From the NCBI GenBank assembly GCA_938045445.1, contig CALIMM010000006.1, forward strand, positions 1 through 64,000: a stretch of DNA of 64,000 nucleotides, given 5' to 3'. The notes under the pieces were generated by a model. That model did not search any database. It saw only the letters and a program-made list of their open reading frames with translations, and had not been told where the DNA came from. This DNA comes from an uncultured Candidatus Saccharibacteria bacterium. Lineage in GTDB: Bacteria; Patescibacteriota; Saccharimonadia; Saccharimonadales; Saccharimonadaceae. Below are positions 25,244 through 33,453 of this stretch, piece after piece (positions within the stretch are counted from its first letter, which is position 1; each line of letters starts with the position of its first letter). Made by a program: the position numbers and the translations under genes.

Positions 25244-26132
25244 CACACCGCCTCTCGCGCCCACTACTCTGCCGCTCATTGCCATTGTTGGGCCGACTGC
25301 CAGCGGCAAGACCAGCCTGGCGATTCGCCTTGCGAGGCAGTACGGTGGTGAGATTATTTGTGCTGATTCGCGCACCATCTACAAGGGCATGGATATTGGC
25401 ACTGCCAAGCCATCGCCGGATGAGCAAGCTCTCGTGCCACACTGGGGGTTGGACTTAGTAGAGCCGGGTGAGCGCTACACAGTCGTGGATTTTCAGCGTT
25501 ATGCCAATCGGCAGATTGCGGCGATTCGCCAGCGTGGGCGCATCCCATTTCTCGTCGGTGGGACGGGCTTGTACGTCGATGCAGTGTTGTATAAATTTCA
25601 ATTTCCGACGGTGAACAAAAAGCTTATGCAGCAGTTACAGGGCTATTCTATAGAAACTTTGCACGAACATTGTCGAGTACACAACATAGAATTACCCAAT
25701 AATAAATACAACAAGAGGCATGTTATTAATACAATAGTGCGAAAAGGACAACAGTTACAGAGGTCGGAACATGTTGATAAAAATACCTGTGTTGTGGGTA
25801 TTGCAACGCCACGTGATGTGCTGCGCAGGCGCATTGCCGAGCGGACAGAGCAGCTTTTTGCCCAGGGTGTTGTGCAAGAAGCAACGGAATTAGCGACCCA
25901 CTATGGCCGGGAAAGTGAGGCAATGACAGGGAATATCTACCCAATTGTACATAAATTACAACAAGGCGAGTATACGCTTGAGCAAGCCAAAGCGACATTT
26001 TGCACAGCAGATTGGCACCTGGCCAAGCGGCAAATGACCTGGCTGCGGCGCAATCCAGACATCATATGGCACAGCCTGGAGGATGCTGAGGCGTACCTCG
26101 GTGAGGTGCTCGCGCAAGCGCGCCAGATGTGA
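25227..26132 (+). CDS. miaA: tRNA dimethylallyltransferase
   Basis: 301 aa from ATG 25227 (AAAGGTGG upstream). Walker A GPTASGKTSLA near 22-32, DSRTIYKGMDIGTAKP near 50, GGTGLYVDAVL near 114 and the C-terminal KRQMTWLRR segment are all MiaA hallmarks. It adds the isopentenyl group to A37 of tRNAs reading UNN codons. The segment 130-175 is somewhat AT-rich and divergent. The start lies inside the end of the ATL gene. Confidence 0.93.
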   Translation: MPTKNNTPPLAPTTLPLIAIVGPTASGKTSLAIRLARQYGGEIICADSRTIYKGMDIGTAKPSPDEQALVPHWGLDLVEPGERYTVVDFQRYANRQIAAIRQRGRIPFLVGGTGLYVDAVLYKFQFPTVNKKLMQQLQGYSIETLHEHCRVHNIELPNNKYNKRHVINTIVRKGQQLQRSEHVDKNTCVVGIATPRDVLRRRIAERTEQLFAQGVVQEATELATHYGRESEAMTGNIYPIVHKLQQGEYTLEQAKATFCTADWHLAKRQMTWLRRNPDIIWHSLEDAEAYLGEVLAQARQM

Positions 26133-26157
26133 TACCATAAATCTAGTTGGTGACCGT

Positions 26158-26769
26158 ATGATAGATGCACTGTTTGGATCAAAAACTCGTGTGAAATTGC
26201 TCCACCTTTTCTTGAATAATCCAGGAAAGGCATTTTATGTGCGCGAGATTACACGGCTGATTAATGAGCAAATTAATTCGGTGCGCCGCGAGCTGCTCAA
26301 TATGCTGGAGGTGGGGATCATTACGAGCGACAGCGTGGATAACAAATTGTACTACGAAGTAAACCAGCAGTACGAATATTATCCACCACTGCGCGTTATC
26401 TTTGCCGACCAAAAAATTGCTCCAGCCAAGAACAAGTCGGGCTACCGGCCGGCTTGGCAAGATGCGATTATGCAGCTACCACGCTTGCGTGTGGCGATTG
26501 CGGCGGGGGCGTTGGTGAAAGGATCGGCCAGTACGATCGATCTGCTGCTCGTGGGTAACCTCTCGGCTGCCAAGGTGCGCAGCGTGGTGGCAGTTATCGA
26601 GCGGCAGGAGGGGCGCGAGCTGACATATAGTATCCTGAGCTACGACGAGTTCTATTACCGGCTGAGCGTGCGCGACCGCTTCATCACTACCATTCTGACC
26701 AACAAGCATACCGTATTGGTAGACGTTGATAATATATTAAAAGAAGACGAAGGAGAGAATCATGCTTGA
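26158..26769 (+). CDS. Winged-helix regulator with nucleotidyltransferase-like C-terminus
   Basis: 203 aa from ATG 26158. The N-terminal 85 residues are an ArsR/MarR-like winged helix (MIDALFGSKTRVKLLHLFLNN..., EITRLINEQINSVRRELLNMLEVGII). The C-terminal half (GALVKGSASTIDLLLVGNL...) resembles the minimal nucleotidyltransferase fold but without a clear GS-DxD catalytic triad. Similar two-domain proteins recur in CPR genomes. It overlaps the next gene by 8 nt. Confidence 0.7.
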   Translation: MIDALFGSKTRVKLLHLFLNNPGKAFYVREITRLINEQINSVRRELLNMLEVGIITSDSVDNKLYYEVNQQYEYYPPLRVIFADQKIAPAKNKSGYRPAWQDAIMQLPRLRVAIAAGALVKGSASTIDLLLVGNLSAAKVRSVVAVIERQEGRELTYSILSYDEFYYRLSVRDRFITTILTNKHTVLVDVDNILKEDEGENHA

Positions 26770-27397
26770 TATCGAATACAAAGGCGGCAACACAGTCATC
26801 ATTGCGACGAAAAAAACCACGCTGGCGGTCGACCCCAAACTATCGTTGCTCGGCCTGAAGGACGCCAAGACGAAGGACGCAGTAGAGCTTGCGACTGAAG
26901 AGCGCTTTGCGATCAATAATCCCGAGGCGCGCCTTATCATCAATCAACCTGGCGAGTATGAGGTGGGCGACTATACTATCCGCGGCATCGCTGCCACGCG
27001 CCACATCGACACACCAGAGAGTGAGCAACTCTCGACGGTGTATCGCATTGAGTGTGGCGATATTCGCATTGCGGTGATTGGTAATATCGCGCCAGAGCTG
27101 ACTGATGCTCAGCTCGAGGCGCTGGGGGTGATCGACATTGTCATTATTCCAGTGGGTGGCTATGGTTACACGCTGGATGCGACGAGCGCCGCCGCCATTA
27201 TTCGCAAGATCGAGCCACGAGTAGTAGTGCCCGTTCATTATGCCGATAGTGCGTTGCAGTACGAAGTACCGCAAGACACAGTGGAGGTCTTTGAGAAGGA
27301 GCTCGGTGCACCAGTCGAGCAAAAACCCAAACTCAAGATCAAAGCAGCGAGTAACCTGCCCGAAGTGCTGACGGTGTTTGAGCTGGCTCGAAGCTAG
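26762..27397 (+). CDS. Metallo-beta-lactamase-fold protein, UlaG-like, degenerate
   Basis: 211 aa. It has the MBL fold outline of the UlaG/L-ascorbate-6-P lactonase type (MLDIEYKGGNTVIIATKKTTLAVDP..., a GEYEVGDYTIRGI segment and a C-terminal VVVPVHYAD). The usual HxHxDH metal cluster is not visible; NQPGEYEVG takes that position. It may therefore bind no metal or have another role. Last gene of the thrS operon, followed by a terminator at 27418. Confidence 0.7.
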   Translation: MLDIEYKGGNTVIIATKKTTLAVDPKLSLLGLKDAKTKDAVELATEERFAINNPEARLIINQPGEYEVGDYTIRGIAATRHIDTPESEQLSTVYRIECGDIRIAVIGNIAPELTDAQLEALGVIDIVIIPVGGYGYTLDATSAAAIIRKIEPRVVVPVHYADSALQYEVPQDTVEVFEKELGAPVEQKPKLKIKAASNLPEVLTVFELARS

Positions 27398-27417
27398 GAT
27401 TCATATACCCCAAGCGC

Positions 27418-27447
27418 AACCAGCCTCATAGAGAGGCTGGTTTTTAT
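27418..27447 (+). terminator. Terminator after the thrS-MBL operon
   Basis: AACCAGCCTC, ATAGA loop, GAGGCTGGTTTTT. Confidence 0.9.
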
Positions 27448-27655
27448 GATACATCTTCACTCCGTTTTTCTCCTCGCTGCTTTATCTGGTGGGGGTATGA
27501 ATATTAGTTGTAGCCAGCACGAGTGTTGGTGGGTTGATGGGCAAGATCAGTCCCTATAGTTTTCTCAAGAAATGAGTGCGAGACAGTGATGAGGATTGTG
27601 AGATTCATAGTGAAATCATTGTCATAATGTGGTCGATTTGGCACAGCACACTAAA

Positions 27656-27700
27656 TTCGATACACTTCGAAATATTACTATTATTTCGATTTATATCGAA
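27656..27700 (+). promoter_or_regulatory. Two ArsR-type operators upstream of the MFS gene
   Basis: Two copies of TTCGA-N6-TCGAA, at 27656-27671 and 27685-27700, 29 bp apart (nearly three helical turns). The second abuts the Shine-Dalgarno GAAAGGA. They are likely binding sites for the ArsR regulator encoded in the same operon (28888). Confidence 0.72.
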
Positions 27701-27715
27701 GAAAGGAACGGTTTT

Positions 27716-28891
27716 ATGGAACAACAATCAACCACGCCGTGGGGTAAGATTGCGGTGCTAGCGCTGGGAGCCTTCGTGATTGGGGCTGATGGCTTCATGC
27801 TGGCAGCGGTATTGCCACAAGTGGCGCAGCAACTGGGGGTGTCGCTGGGGCAGACTGGCCTCTTGGTAACGGTGTTTGCGTGGGTGTATGCACTGGCAGC
27901 ACCATTGTGTGGCATGCTTATGGGGCGGCGCAATCGGCGGTCGACCTTGGTGCTAGCACTGGCGATATTTGCAATTGGTAATGGAGTGGCAGCGCTCGCG
28001 TCGTCATTTGTATGGATGATGGTGGCTCGAGTGATGGCAGCCTTGGGCTCAGCCATGATGATGCCAACAGCGATGGCTTTGGCAACCAGCCTTGCCCCAG
28101 TCAAGCATCGTGGCAAGGCAATCTCCGTCGTTACAACAGGCATGACGATGGCAACGGTGCTCGCTGTGCCGCTAGGCTCGGTTGTGGGGGAGCGCTATGG
28201 CTACCATACGCTGTTTTGGGCGATGGCAGTGGCTGCGGTGCTGGTGTTGTGTGGCATTGTGCTGGGCATTCGGGCGCGTGAGGCGCAGCCAGCGCAGCAG
28301 GTGCCGACCGTTCGGGCATTGGTGGCGGGCCTGGCGAATCGCCACGTTGCACTGACATTATTGGTAACGGTAGTGATATTTGTCGCTGGCACCAGCGTGA
28401 TTTCGTATCTGAGTGCGGTAGTGCAGCAGGCGGGCCTGCACGAATACTTTAGCTGGATTTTGCTCATCTTTGGTGTGGGCTCGCTGTTGGGTGGTGTGCT
28501 AGGCGGCTGGCTGACCGATCGTTTTGCCCATATTTGGCTGGCCCGCTGGGCAATGCTTGCCTTTGCGTTGGCGCTTGCTTTGCTTGGCGTGGCGGCTGGG
28601 ATACCGGGTGCGCTTGGGCTCGTTGGTGGCAGTGTGCTGTTATGGACGGCTAGTGCTTGGATTGCCACGATTGCTCAGCAATACCGCGTCATTGCGCTTG
28701 CCCCAGAACGGGCTCAGCTGAATCTTTCACTCAATTCATCCAGTATTTACATTGGTCAAGGCTTTGGTGGTATGCTAGGTAGTGCGATTATTAGTAGCCA
28801 GCCAGCGCGGGTAATTCCGTTCGTGGCGGCCGGTGTGGTAGTGCTTGCCTTGGCAATGACCAGCAGGTATGAGACAATACAAAGGAAATGA
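27716..28891 (+). CDS. MFS transporter (drug/arabinose efflux type)
   Basis: 391 aa from ATG 27716 (GAAAGGA upstream). Twelve membrane helices are expected. The first pair contains the DHA1-type signature (VIGADGFMLAAVLPQVAQQLGVSLGQTGLL), and loop 2-3 has GMLMGRRNRRS. Homologues are of the AraJ/YdhP kind, exporting sugars or drugs. It overlaps the arsR ATG by 4 nt, and the two operators imply derepression by a ligand of the regulator. Confidence 0.85.
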   Translation: MEQQSTTPWGKIAVLALGAFVIGADGFMLAAVLPQVAQQLGVSLGQTGLLVTVFAWVYALAAPLCGMLMGRRNRRSTLVLALAIFAIGNGVAALASSFVWMMVARVMAALGSAMMMPTAMALATSLAPVKHRGKAISVVTTGMTMATVLAVPLGSVVGERYGYHTLFWAMAVAAVLVLCGIVLGIRAREAQPAQQVPTVRALVAGLANRHVALTLLVTVVIFVAGTSVISYLSAVVQQAGLHEYFSWILLIFGVGSLLGGVLGGWLTDRFAHIWLARWAMLAFALALALLGVAAGIPGALGLVGGSVLLWTASAWIATIAQQYRVIALAPERAQLNLSLNSSSIYIGQGFGGMLGSAIISSQPARVIPFVAAGVVVLALAMTSRYETIQRK

Positions 28892-29193
28892 CATCCCAAC
28901 AAAACACCCCAACTGACGCACTCGCACCAGAGCATGTCTTTGCCGCCCTGTCTGACCCGCTGCGGCTGCGGATTGTCCGCCGCTTGGCTGCGGAGGGGCG
29001 GCTGGGCTGCAGCCAGATCGATCATAATCTCTCGCTCTCGACTGTCTCGCACCACTGCAAAGTTCTGCGCGAAGCAGGCATTGTCACGAGCGAAGCGGTT
29101 GGCACCCAGCGTGTACTGGTGCTGCGGCCGGAGTTTGCTCGGCAGTTCGCTGGCGTGCTCGCAACGATCGCTGAGCTAGATAAAGCGAAGTAA
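28888..29193 (+). CDS. ArsR-family transcriptional repressor
   Basis: 101 aa. Winged helix FAALSDPLRLRIVRRLAAEG...CSQIDHNLSLSTVSHHCKVLREAGIV with the recognition helix STVSHHCKVL. It lacks the ELCVCDL metal site of ArsR proper, so the inducer is probably organic. It probably autoregulates through the TTCGA-N6-TCGAA pair at 27656-27700. Coupled to the MFS gene by ATGA overlap. Confidence 0.88.
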   Translation: MTSQQNTPTDALAPEHVFAALSDPLRLRIVRRLAAEGRLGCSQIDHNLSLSTVSHHCKVLREAGIVTSEAVGTQRVLVLRPEFARQFAGVLATIAELDKAK

Positions 29194-29198
29194 CCACC

Positions 29199-29229
29199 AA
29201 AATATCCCCTTACACAGGGGATATTTTTA
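29199..29229. terminator. Bidirectional terminator between arsR and rpmB
   Basis: AAAATATCCCC and GGGGATATTTTT with a 7-nt loop, located between convergent genes. Confidence 0.88.
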
Positions 29230-29252
29230 CAGTTGTCGTTTGCTCTGGGCGA

Positions 29253-29477
29253 TTACGCCGCAGCCTTAGCCTTTGTCTTGGCGCTGGTGAGCAGGCCTTT
29301 TTTCTTGAGGGTACGGATCGCCTTGGTCGAGAGAACCATGGTGACCTTTTGCCCATCTACAACGAAGGTCTTTTTCTGAAGGTTTGGTTTGAAGACTCGC
29401 TTGGTGCGTCGCAACGAGAAGCTCACATTGTTGCCGAATTGCTTACCCTTGCCAGTCAGTTCACATCGTGCTGCCAT
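29253..29477 (-). CDS. rpmB: Ribosomal protein bL28
   Basis: 74 aa starting MAARCELTGKGKQFGNNVSF at 29477; the frame is open further but the conserved start is here. The pattern CELTGK...GNNVSFSLRRTKRVFKPNLQ is typical of L28. The CxxC zinc motif of some L28 proteins is reduced to one Cys. Ala/Lys-rich C-terminal tail. Confidence 0.92.
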   Translation of the reverse strand: MAARCELTGKGKQFGNNVSFSLRRTKRVFKPNLQKKTFVVDGQKVTMVLSTKAIRTLKKKGLLTSAKTKAKAAA

Positions 29478-29578
29478 ATTCTTATTCCACTTATAACTTA
29501 TATTATTACAATCTGTATTAGTATACGCTGCCACGGAGGCAATGTCAAGGTGGGTAGGCAATGTGGTACAATAAAGAA

Positions 29579-30214
29579 ATGCATATTGATATCGCTCACC
29601 TCATTATCGTCCTTGTTGTTATTCTTATCTCAATGACGCTGCACGAGGCGATGCATGGCTTTGTGGCGTACTGGCTGGGCGATAATACGGCTAAGGAGCA
29701 GGGGCGCTTGACGCTCAACCCGGTGCACCATATCGATCCGTTCTTGACCATCATTTTGCCGCTGAGCTTGGCATTGCTGGGCCTACCAGTGTTTGGTGGG
29801 GCCAAGCCAGTACCGTACAACCCCGAGCGAGTGCGTGGTGACGAATGGGGTGCAGCGCTGGTGGGGCTCGCTGGACCACTGACAAACTTCGTCATTGCCT
29901 TCATCTGCTTTGGCCTATATGCGACGATCGCTGGGCCAGCAGTGCAGCCGCTGCTTGCGACGGCGGTGAGTGTGAATCTTGGCTTCTTTGTCTTTAATAT
30001 GCTGCCAATCCCACCGCTAGATGGTTCGCGTGTGCTGTATGCTTTGGCGCCGGAGTTTGTGCGCCGCGGCATGGAGGTGGTGGAGCAGTACGGCGTGATG
30101 CTGGTCTTTGTGTTGGTATTGGTCGGTAGCTCGGCTATTGGCAATGTGATGATGGCAGCTATCAGGGGTATCTTGCAGCTTTTCTCGCTGGTGTTTGGCG
30201 TGTCGCTTGGTTAG
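29579..30214 (+). CDS. Site-2 protease family membrane metallopeptidase (M50)
   Basis: 211 aa from ATG 29579. The zinc site HEAMH is in TLHEAMHGFVAYWLGD (helix 1-2) with the distal motif LPIPPLDGSRVLYAL. The LNPVHHIDP loop is typical of the compact Rip2/SpoIVFB-like rhomboid-neighbour family. It cleaves membrane-embedded substrates, perhaps anti-sigma factors. TACAAT ends 6 nt before the ATG, pointing to a leaderless mRNA; the ATG at 29561 would lie inside that promoter. Confidence 0.87.
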   Translation: MHIDIAHLIIVLVVILISMTLHEAMHGFVAYWLGDNTAKEQGRLTLNPVHHIDPFLTIILPLSLALLGLPVFGGAKPVPYNPERVRGDEWGAALVGLAGPLTNFVIAFICFGLYATIAGPAVQPLLATAVSVNLGFFVFNMLPIPPLDGSRVLYALAPEFVRRGMEVVEQYGVMLVFVLVLVGSSAIGNVMMAAIRGILQLFSLVFGVSLG

Positions 30215-30654
30215 GATTTGCTTTAAAAAAGGGGGGTTGCGTGGGGCTCGGAAATAAGCGAGCTTGATGAGAGCTGAGTGGCAATAGCTTATCTGCACTC
30301 ATAGTTCAGTAGATGAGATAGAACATCTGTCATTTGTTTTGATGTCTCTATCGCTCTAATACAAGAGATTATAGTTAGCAAACATCGGCTTGTATGATGC
30401 GAAGCAGGGAAGCGTGCCGCTCTTGATACTGCAAACGTGACGCCGCCTACTATTCTGTGGTATACTAAGAATGTCCCAGACAAATATCGGGCGTGTATGA
30501 TTTTCCTAACATCATATGATAGGGATTCCAACATTCACCATACCCGTGGGTATGGATGAGGAAACCCACCTTGCATCATGCAGGGGAATATCAAGCGCCT
30601 GGGGTGAGTCTGGGATTTTTTGATGGTTGAAGGCTAAGAGTATCACACGGTTCT
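30215..30654. other. Intergenic, no gene seen
   Basis: Short ORFs only. A GGGGGG run follows the protease gene; otherwise nothing is recognised before the family A element. Confidence 0.4.
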
Positions 30655-30783
30655 TCTTCATCACTCCCTCCGATCGAACGCTATAAGGGTCGATATTCAC
30701 TGGATATCGACCTCTTGACGCCAGGGCTGCTAATCGGTTATTACGACCGATTAGCACACTCCATTAGATGAAGTGATAGAGAG
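30655..30783 (-). repeat. Dispersed palindromic element, family A, copy A3 (inverted)
   Basis: Read on the minus strand it matches A1 and A2. The variable hairpin is GCTAATCGGT/ACCGATTAGC around CGTAATA, the second hairpin GGTCGATAT/ATATCGACC, and the arms end in TATCACTTCATC and GGAGGGAGTGATGA. Both hairpins are re-paired with different bases, supporting a conserved structure. Confidence 0.82.
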
Positions 30784-30850
30784 GGCCTTACACTGAAGAT
30801 GAAGGTTTTGACACCCACATATCATAAATCCCTTATGCTATAATAGGGAG

Positions 30851-31211
30851 GCAGTCTATTAGATGATCGCTTGCGACCTAGCAAGAGGAAAGTCCGGGCA
30901 GCACAGGATACGACAGTCGCTAACGGCGACCGGGGGCAACCCTAGGGAAAGTGCCACAGAAACGATACCGCTCCGCAACACCAATGCTCGTGCGCAGTAG
31001 CTTGAGTAGCGGGGTAAGGGTGAAAGGAGTGAGGTAAGAGCTCACAGCGCTGCATGGTGACATGCCGCGGAGGTAAACCCTGTCGGCTGCAAGGAGATAG
31101 CCACGGATGAGTGATCCGCTTGTGGCTATCGCTAACCGCTCGATTTGCAGAGCAATTTGCAAACTAGATAGATGATCATCCACGACAGAACCCGGCTTAT
31201 CGATAGGCTGC
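30851..31211 (+). ncRNA. rnpB: RNase P RNA, type A
   Basis: About 361 nt. P1 pairs GCAGTCTAT with ATAGGCTGC. Universally conserved segments are present: GAGGAAAGTCCGGGC, ACAGAAACGATACCGC, AGGGTGAAAGGAGTGAGGTAAGAGC and ACAGAACCCGGCTTATCG. It processes tRNA 5' ends, possibly also the tRNA-Thr/mRNA junction at 17754. TATAAT lies 7 nt upstream of the 5' end. Confidence 0.93.
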
Positions 31212-31227
31212 TTTATGGTATAATGTG

Positions 31228-31254
31228 TTAGCTCCAACTTTGGAGCTTTGATTT
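31228..31254 (+). terminator. Terminator after rnpB
   Basis: AGCTCC, AACTTT loop, GGAGCTTTGATTTT. Confidence 0.7.
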
Positions 31255-31260
31255 TCTACA

Positions 31261-31361
31261 ACCTCCTCGCCGAACAAGAAAATATTCTAGAAGGCCAGCG
31301 ACTGTGGTAACGGATAAGCTCTGTGATTCATCTAGCCAGAACATTTTCGGTGCGGGAGGCT
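31261..31361 (-). repeat. Dispersed long hairpin, family B, copy B3
   Basis: Inverted copy. The minus strand reads CACCGAAAATGTTCTGGC...ATCACAGAG...GCTGGCCTTCTAG, then AATATTTTCTTG. Outer arms AGCCTCCCGC and GCGAGGAGGT pair imperfectly and differ from B1 and B2. Confidence 0.8.
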
Positions 31362-31424
31362 CTAGGAATGAAACAACACAAGAGAAATACTATACTCCAC
31401 CAAGTGGCCACTCATCTACAAATA

Positions 31425-31456
31425 AATACACACCCCTGTTACAGAGGTGTGTATTC
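31425..31456 (-). terminator. Terminator after rplT
   Basis: AATACACACC...GGTGTGTATTC; on the minus strand it is followed by T-rich ATTTATTT. Confidence 0.82.
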
Positions 31457-31482
31457 TTCACAACGTCGTATAAATTGCTACA

Positions 31483-31830
31483 CTACTTGCGAGTAACCTG
31501 CTTCACAACAGCTGCAAAAGCCTGTGGCTCGTTGACGGCGAGCTCGGCGAGGACCTTGCGGTCGAGCGCCACACCAGCAGCCTTGATGTCGGCAATCAGG
31601 CGGCCATAGGTGGTGCCATTTTGCCGGGCGGCAGCGTTAATGCGGGTGATCCACAACTGGCGCAAGTCGCGCTTGCGGTTGCGGCGGTCGCGGTAGGCAT
31701 ATTGCAGAGCCCGGATTACTCCTTGCTTGGCAAGGCGGAAGCTCCGGGTGCGATTGTGTTGCATTCCTTTGGCTGCTCGCAGCATCTTGGCGTGGCGAGC
31801 GTGGGCGGTTGTTCCTCGTTTGACGCGCAT
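31483..31830 (-). CDS. rplT: Ribosomal protein bL20
   Basis: 115 aa, highly basic: [22 protein letters not shown] then [27 protein letters not shown]. Early-assembly protein of the large subunit. Last gene of infC-rpmI-rplT; L20 commonly autoregulates this operon. Confidence 0.95.
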   Translation of the reverse strand: MRVKRGTTAHARHAKMLRAAKGMQHNRTRSFRLAKQGVIRALQYAYRDRRNRKRDLRQLWITRINAAARQNGTTYGRLIADIKAAGVALDRKVLAELAVNEPQAFAAVVKQVTRK

Positions 31831-31833
31831 ATG

Positions 31834-32028
31834 TTAGACTCCTAAGGCTCGTTTAGCATTTTTGGCCATACCACCGGTGATGGTAGCAGGGGTGTTGATA
31901 TTGCGCTTGCGCGATTTGCTCTTCTTGGAGAGCATGTGATTCCCGAAGGCACGCCGACGGGTCAGTTTGCCGGTACTGGTTAGCTTAATGCGCTTAGCAG
32001 TGCCCTTGTGGGTCTTGAGTTTTGGCAT
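31834..32028 (-). CDS. rpmI: Ribosomal protein bL35
   Basis: 64 aa: MPKLKTHKGTAKRIKLTSTG, later RRAFGNHMLSKKSKSRKRN. The ATG overlaps the infC stop (TAATG) and the gene ends 3 nt before rplT. Confidence 0.95.
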   Translation of the reverse strand: MPKLKTHKGTAKRIKLTSTGKLTRRRAFGNHMLSKKSKSRKRNINTPATITGGMAKNAKRALGV

Positions 32029-32534
32029 TACTTACTCCTTATTACGATGCTGAGGTTGCGCCCAGCCATCAGTGGTTTTTGCTCGACAATCGCTTCGTCC
32101 TCAAGGGCGGAGACGACCTGGCTAATCAGGTTGTAGCCAAGCTCGCGATGCGCCATCTCGCGGCCGCGGAAGAAGATCAAAACCTTGACCTTGTGCCCCT
32201 CAGCCAGGAATTTGCGAATCTTGCGTAGCTTGATCTCCAGATCATTAGCGCCAATCTTTAGACCAAAACGCATCTGCTTGAGCTCATTAGCTTTGTTGCT
32301 TCGCCGGTTGCGCTGCTGCTCCTTCATCTTTTGGTACTGATATTTGCCCCAATCGATGATCTTCACAACGGGTGGGTTAGCATTGGGCGAAAACTCCACC
32401 AAGTCCACGCCAGCTTGCCGCGCCTTATCCAGGGCTGCCTGCCGGCTCATGATGCCAAGTTGTTCGCCGCTTTCGCCAATGACGCGCACCTCTCGTGCAC
32501 GGATGGCTTCGTTGATGCGGGTGGTTGATTTGAT
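32028..32534 (-). CDS. infC: Translation initiation factor IF-3, AUC start
   Basis: 168 aa if started at the ATC at complement 32534-32532. AAAGGAG (complement 32541-32547) lies 6 nt upstream, and the conserved N-terminus TTRINEAIRAREVRVIGE is included only with this start. No ATG, GTG or TTG lies between the upstream in-frame TAA and this ATC; the GTG at 32489 would remove the RINEAIR block. infC in E. coli starts with AUU, and IF-3 represses its own non-AUG start; the same autoregulation is likely here. C-domain motifs: GLKIGANDLEIKLRKIRKFL. Confidence 0.9.
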   Translation of the reverse strand: MKSTTRINEAIRAREVRVIGESGEQLGIMSRQAALDKARQAGVDLVEFSPNANPPVVKIIDWGKYQYQKMKEQQRNRRSNKANELKQMRFGLKIGANDLEIKLRKIRKFLAEGHKVKVLIFFRGREMAHRELGYNLISQVVSALEDEAIVEQKPLMAGRNLSIVIRSK

Positions 32535-32759
32535 TGTGCTCTCCTTTGCTTGAGCTTAAAACGAATTGACTCCCCAAAAGTTTACCAGATGTCGCCGCAA
32601 AAGGCAAATAAAATATGCCGTGGTTTGGTGATTTTTTGCGGCGATTGCTCGGTGAGAGACGCTATAGGTGGGGTTATGAGAATGAAAGCCCCTTGGTCTA
32701 CAATGTTTTCTCTTTTGTGCGCTTATAAATAACGAGCCTCACACCCTACCAAAGGAAAT

Positions 32760-32790
32760 GTGAGAAACCGGTAGGGCGAGATGCAGACGG
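32760..32790 (-). terminator. Hairpin downstream of the deoxyribosyltransferase-like gene
   Basis: CCTACC and GGTAGG arms around a 19-nt loop; moderate terminator for the minus-strand gene. Confidence 0.45.
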
Positions 32791-32794
32791 GCGG

Positions 32795-33328
32795 CTAATT
32801 GTCCTGCATCTGCAGTGCCTTGGCACAGGCAATTGCCTGCGTGATCGTCTCTTCGAGTGTTGTGCCTGGTTGCCGTCCAGTGTGCTCGGTGTAGAGCGCG
32901 TCGAGGTAGCGCGTCTTGGGAGCGCCCTCTGGATGGCCGTAGATGACCTTGGCCGGGTTCTTGCCGATATGGAAGCCAAATTCTACATTGGTGGTAAAGG
33001 CGGGCATGCCCAGTGTGGGCAGCGACCGGTCGATCACGCGTGGCACCCAGAAGAGCACCACTGTTGCTGCGTCGAGCGCTTCCCACTCCCAGCGTGCTTG
33101 CTTGAGAAGGTCGAGCTCGCGCTGGGGCGAGGTATCATGATTCTCTGGTGCATAGACGATCCCGTCATAGCCTAGCGCTGCAAATATTCGCACCGCCTCG
33201 GGCCGCCACGACGCAGAGATGAGCTGCTGCGACGCTTCATCGAAGCGTGGTGTGGGGCCAGCGAGGAAGATCGCTGATTGGCCTGGAGTAGGGTGGTGGA
33301 GGGGTTGGTCGGAGTAGTTTGCTTGCAT
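32795..33328 (-). CDS. Nucleoside 2-deoxyribosyltransferase-like protein
   Basis: 177 aa from ATG 33328. SAIFLAGPTPRFDEASQ near the N-terminus, YAPENHD, WEWEALDAATVVLFWVPR and NVEFGFHIGKNPAKVIYG match the nucleoside 2-deoxyribosyltransferase-like family (PF15891 type) seen in phages and Actinobacteria. The predicted activity is base exchange or N-glycosyl hydrolysis in purine salvage, plausible for an epibiont scavenging nucleosides. Stand-alone gene. Confidence 0.75.
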   Translation of the reverse strand: MQANYSDQPLHHPTPGQSAIFLAGPTPRFDEASQQLISASWRPEAVRIFAALGYDGIVYAPENHDTSPQRELDLLKQARWEWEALDAATVVLFWVPRVIDRSLPTLGMPAFTTNVEFGFHIGKNPAKVIYGHPEGAPKTRYLDALYTEHTGRQPGTTLEETITQAIACAKALQMQDN

Positions 33329-33453
33329 GGCTCTAGTATGGCGGGTTGATGAGGAGTGTGTCAAATGTTGTGAATCGCGCTTAATTGCCAAGTTCTCGCT
33401 AATGTATGAAAAATACAGAGGTAGAACACGATGTAAAATATACGACGATATTT

